Origin: CAYFVR01 sp046541515
GTDB taxonomy: Bacteria > Desulfobacterota > Desulfobacteria > Desulfobacterales > Desulfococcaceae
NCBI GenBank assembly: GCA_046541515.1
Contig: JBKHDD010000205.1
Coordinates: 1-8,222, forward strand
DNA length: 8,222 nt
Reading direction: 5' to 3'
A program made the translations under genes and the position numbers. Positions 5,204-8,222 of the stretch are shown here, in pieces (position 1 is the stretch's first letter; each line of letters starts with the position of its first letter). The notes beneath the pieces were generated by a model. The model was not told where the DNA came from. It did not search any database and saw only the letters and a program-made list of their open reading frames with translations.

Positions 5204-8083
5204 TCAGTTCGAATCCGGCCCAAAAAAGCGCCGCCAGGCGCGGCGAACCGCCGCTTCCAGGGAAGCGAACCGTTCGGCCGGCACCCGGCCCGGTTTTTCC
5301 CGCAGGCTCAGCTTGTGGCCCACGGCCCGGTACGCCAGATAGGCCATGCGGAGCAGATGGGCGGTTTCCCGGTCCAACAGTCCCGCGTCGGCGAGCGCCC
5401 CCAACAGGCGAACGTTGTCGGTCCAGCGCAGCAGGGCCTCGGGCCGCCGATGGGCGGAGCGAAGAACCAGGTATTGCACCAGGAATTCAATATCGACGAT
5501 GCCGCCCGGACTCTGTTTGAGGTCGAATTCGCCGGGGCCGGTTTTCAGCAGCTCATTGCGCATTCGACCGCGCATTCGGGCGATCTCCGCCCGCAATTCG
5601 TCCGCGTCCCGGGGCTGGGCCAACACCTCTCGCCGCACCGCCAGAAAGCGTTCCCGGAGGGCCTCGTCCCCGGCGATGGGGCGGGCTCTGACCAGGGCCT
5701 GCTTTTCCCAGGTCCAGGCCTCCTCCAGTTGATAGTTCCGGAACGCCTCCACCGGGCAGACCAGCAGGCCCGAACTGCCGCTGGGCCGCAACCGCATGTC
5801 CGCCTCGTAGAGCCGCCCCACCGCCGTGGGCGCGGTGAGCATGTGGACCACCCGCTGACCCAGGCGGGCGAAAAAAACCGAAGTGTCCACGGGCCGGTCG
5901 CCGCCGGTGGTTTCCCCCGGCGCGCCGGAGTGGAGAAACACCATGTCCAGGTCGGAGCCGTAGCCCAGTTCCAGCCCGCCCAGCTTGCCGTAGGCGACGA
6001 CCGCGAAGCCCCGATCGCACCGCTGGAACCGTTCGTCGCAGGGCGGCCTTCCGTGCTTGCCGGTCAAATGGTCCCAGCTGGTGTCCACCACCCGTTCCAG
6101 CACCGCCTCCGCGATGTCCGACAGATGGTCGCTGACCCGCATCAGCGGAATGGCGTCGGTGATGTCGGCCGCGGCCACCCGCAACACGTTCACCTGCTTG
6201 AACACGCGCATGGCGTCCATCCGGGCTTCCAGATCGTCGGAATCGGTCCGGGACAGCCGCTGTTCCAGCTCCTCCTCCAGGGCCGGCCGTTCCGGCGGGC
6301 GGTATAACGTGCGCGGGTCCAGCAGTTCGTCCAGCAGCAGAGGGTGGCGGGCCAGGAAGGTGAGAATCCAGGCGCTGGCGTCCGCCAGGCGGACGAGGTG
6401 GTCCAGCGCCTGGGGGTTTTCCAGCAAAAGCGCCACATAGCTGGTTCGGCGGCTGACGGCGTCCACCAGCCCCAAAATTCGGTCCAGGGCGGTGCGCGGG
6501 TCTTCGGCCCGGCCGACGGCCGCCAGCAGTCGGGGCATAAGCCGGTCAATTCGTTTTCGGCCGTCGCCGCTGACGGGTTGTTCCCCCAGCCGCCCCCGGA
6601 AATCCGCCAGGCGGCGCAGCGCCGAGACCGGGTCCTGGTAGCCGGCCGCTTCCAGGGCTTGCCGGTTTTCCGAGGTTTCCTCCGGCCGGCGCCAAATGCG
6701 TTCCAGCCGTTCTTCGGGGGCGTCGTCCGGCGCGTCCGCGTCGGTTCCCAGCAGCTGATTGAAATGGCGCCCCACCGCCGCCCGATGCCGGTTCAGTTCC
6801 TCCAGAAATTCGCTCCATTCCGGCGCGCCCATGGCGGCGGCGAGCCGGGCCCTTCCGTCGGGATCGGCCGGCAGCCGGTGAGTCTGCCCGTCCGCCGCGG
6901 CCTGAAGCCGGTTTTCCACTCGCCGAAGAAACACGTAGGCGTCCCGAAGGTCTGCCGCGGCGGCTTCCTGAATATATTTCCGCCGCGCCAGCTCCTGGAT
7001 TACCGCCAGAATTCGTCGCTTCCGTAGCCCCGGCTCCACGCCGCCCCGCAGCAATTGAAAGATCTGGCCGAAAAATTCAACCTCCCGGATGCCGCCGGGG
7101 CCCAGCTTGACGTTTTCGCCCATGCCTTTCCGGCGCACCTCCCGGGCGATCATGGCCTTCATCTCCCGCAGGTTTTCGAACACGCCGTAATCGAGATAGC
7201 GTCGATAGATGAAGGGCGTCAGCCGTTCCAGCAGTTGTTCGCCCGCGGCTTTGTCGCCGGCCACCGGCCGGGCCTTGATCCAGGCGTACCGCTCCCATTC
7301 CCGCCCTTGCTCCAGATAGTAGTCGGCCATGGCCTCGAAGTTCATGACCACCGGCCCGCCCTCCCCGAAGGGGCGAAGGTTGGTGTCCACCCGGAAGACG
7401 AAGCCGTCTTCGGTGGCGGCGCCGATCACATGAATGAGCCGGCGGCAGAGGCGGGTGAAAAAGACTTCGGCGGGAACGGGCTTGTCGCCCCCGGTTTCGC
7501 CCCGGCGGGGATAGGCGAAGATCAGGTCGATGTCCGAGGAGAAATTGAGTTCCCGGGCGCCCAGTTTGCCCATGCCGAAGACCACCAGCCGGAGCGGGTT
7601 TCCGTCCGCGTCCCGAGGTTCGCCCGAGGATTGCGCCGCCCAGCCGTGAAGCCGGTCCAGCGCGCCGGAAACGCAGGCGGCGGCCAGGGCCGAAAGCTCC
7701 GCCATGGTTTCGGTGAGATCGGCGCGACCGTCCAGGTCCCGGACGGCGATCCGCGTCATCTCACGGCGGCGGAACCTTCGCAGGGCGGCCATCAGCTCCG
7801 TTTCGTCTTCCGCCGATTCGATGGACTTGCCCGCCCGTTCCGGGTATTCTTCATTTTCGTAGGCGCGGTCCATGTCCCCGCTTTCCGCCAGATCGACCAG
7901 CGTTTTCGGATGGCGGCAGGCGTTGCGGAAGACGAATTCGCTGAGAACGAAAACGGCGGAGAGCCGCTCCGCCGCCTCGTCCAGGGTGGAGACTCCTGCG
8001 GATCGGGCGGCCTCCAACCATTCGTTCCAGCGGGATTCGGCGTCATTTCGAAGAGAATCGGAAAGTCGTCGGGATGGGTCCAT
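5204..8083 (-). CDS. glnE: bifunctional glutamine synthetase adenylyltransferase / deadenylylase
   Basis: Cytoplasmic enzyme that adds AMP to the regulatory tyrosine of GlnA (inactivating it) or removes it by phosphorolysis, directed by PII and glutamine. The 959-residue length matches the family (E. coli 946). It has the typical duplicated architecture. The N-terminal deadenylylase half has GMGKLGARELNFSSDIDLIF (170-189; Asp184 and Asp186) and GPGGIREVEFFGQIFQL (328-344). A helical linker follows (about 450-640). The C-terminal adenylyltransferase half has YGKLGGLELGYGSDLDMVF (698-716; Asp711 and Asp713) and SPGGIVDIEFLVQYLVLR (858-875). Both nucleotidyltransferase aspartate pairs are intact, so both activities are expected. 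The ATG at 8081-8083 is chosen because GGAG stands five bases upstream. The frame stays open above this ATG to the window edge, but no ATG, GTG or TTG is seen there in frame. The gene precedes glnD by 238 bases on the same strand; no strong terminator is seen between them. Confidence 0.97.
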   Translation of the reverse strand: MDPSRRLSDSLRNDAESRWNEWLEAARSAGVSTLDEAAERLSAVFVLSEFVFRNACRHPKTLVDLAESGDMDRAYENEEYPERAGKSIESAEDETELMAALRRFRRREMTRIAVRDLDGRADLTETMAELSALAAACVSGALDRLHGWAAQSSGEPRDADGNPLRLVVFGMGKLGARELNFSSDIDLIFAYPRRGETGGDKPVPAEVFFTRLCRRLIHVIGAATEDGFVFRVDTNLRPFGEGGPVVMNFEAMADYYLEQGREWERYAWIKARPVAGDKAAGEQLLERLTPFIYRRYLDYGVFENLREMKAMIAREVRRKGMGENVKLGPGGIREVEFFGQIFQLLRGGVEPGLRKRRILAVIQELARRKYIQEAAAADLRDAYVFLRRVENRLQAAADGQTHRLPADPDGRARLAAAMGAPEWSEFLEELNRHRAAVGRHFNQLLGTDADAPDDAPEERLERIWRRPEETSENRQALEAAGYQDPVSALRRLADFRGRLGEQPVSGDGRKRIDRLMPRLLAAVGRAEDPRTALDRILGLVDAVSRRTSYVALLLENPQALDHLVRLADASAWILTFLARHPLLLDELLDPRTLYRPPERPALEEELEQRLSRTDSDDLEARMDAMRVFKQVNVLRVAAADITDAIPLMRVSDHLSDIAEAVLERVVDTSWDHLTGKHGRPPCDERFQRCDRGFAVVAYGKLGGLELGYGSDLDMVFLHSGAPGETTGGDRPVDTSVFFARLGQRVVHMLTAPTAVGRLYEADMRLRPSGSSGLLVCPVEAFRNYQLEEAWTWEKQALVRARPIAGDEALRERFLAVRREVLAQPRDADELRAEIARMRGRMRNELLKTGPGEFDLKQSPGGIVDIEFLVQYLVLRSAHRRPEALLRWTDNVRLLGALADAGLLDRETAHLLRMAYLAYRAVGHKLSLREKPGRVPAERFASLEAAVRRAWRRFFGPDSN

Positions 8084-8088
8084 GCGAT

Positions 8089-8092
8089 CTCC
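8089..8092 (-). promoter_or_regulatory. ribosome binding site of glnE
   Basis: GGAG on the minus strand (within TCTGGAG) lies five bases before the ATG at 8081-8083. It supports this start over any extension into the upstream open frame. Confidence 0.7.
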
Positions 8093-8222
8093 AGATTGGG
8101 ACGGCTTCAGGTCGGCAGCGGGACGGAGCGGGGGGATCGGCCCGCTCTCAAAATAGCGGTGGAAATGTCGATTTCGGGCGGAACGGTAGCACCGAATTCC
8201 TGCGGGGACAACGGGAAAGGGG
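8093..8222. other. upstream region of glnE, no gene assigned
   Basis: No convincing promoter or terminator is seen. On the minus strand one frame is open from the right edge to a TGA at 8107-8109 and could be the last codons of an upstream gene, ending in RSVPLPT. A second frame is open and continues straight into glnE. In GC-rich DNA open frames of this length arise by chance, so neither is called as a gene. Confidence 0.35.

Noticed and set aside
5093..6307. A 404-codon plus-strand frame opposite the C-terminal part of glnE
   Set aside because: Antisense shadow of the adenylyltransferase domain; its start lies in the A-tract spacer and no domain is recognisable.
8107..8222. C-terminal end of an upstream gene on the minus strand
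   Set aside because: About 37 codons are open to the edge, but a second frame is open over the same stretch, and nothing in the peptide can be recognised.

Overview
The window is a GC-rich bacterial segment in which every supportable gene lies on the minus strand. In order of transcription (high to low coordinates) it reads: glnE, glnD, glnA, then a small type II toxin-antitoxin pair whose toxin is cut by the left edge of the window. The three large genes are recognisable by their motifs. GlnE is the two-headed glutamine synthetase adenylyltransferase/deadenylylase. GlnD is the PII uridylyltransferase/uridylyl-removing enzyme. GlnA is a GSI-beta type glutamine synthetase that keeps the tyrosine GlnE modifies. 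The adenylylation cascade points to a Gram-negative, proteobacteria-like organism; a Desulfobacterota-type (former deltaproteobacterial) host is my best guess, but that is only an impression from the proteins.

Layout. 8084-8222 is the upstream region of glnE and holds its ribosome binding site but no clear promoter. 5204-8083 is glnE. 4966-5203 is an intergenic region of unusual composition, with phased A-tracts, two copies of the palindrome ACAAAATTGT, a candidate sigma70 promoter and a tiny upstream ORF overlapping the glnD start. 2317-4965 is glnD, closed by a strong GC-rich hairpin at 2282-2309 followed by a short T-tract. 2160-2281 is the glnA leader with a good Shine-Dalgarno. 741-2159 is glnA, followed by a GC-rich hairpin (680-731) and a classic intrinsic terminator (632-670). 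386-631 shows no gene. 149-367 is an antitoxin and 1-152 the start of a RelE/ParE-like toxin, joined by an ATGA overlap; the pair looks less GC-rich than the gln genes.

How the genes work together. GlnD senses glutamine and uridylylates or deuridylylates PII. PII directs GlnE to adenylylate or deadenylylate GlnA, which sets ammonium assimilation. The enzyme and both of its modifying enzymes are therefore adjacent, while the intermediary PII gene (glnB/glnK) is not in the window. The hairpin between glnD and glnA and the long glnE-glnD gap suggest separate transcription units rather than one operon. I found no CRISPR array, tRNA, rRNA or insertion sequence, and no convincing undescribed system. 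The most unusual non-coding signal is the phased A-tract/palindrome region between glnE and glnD.
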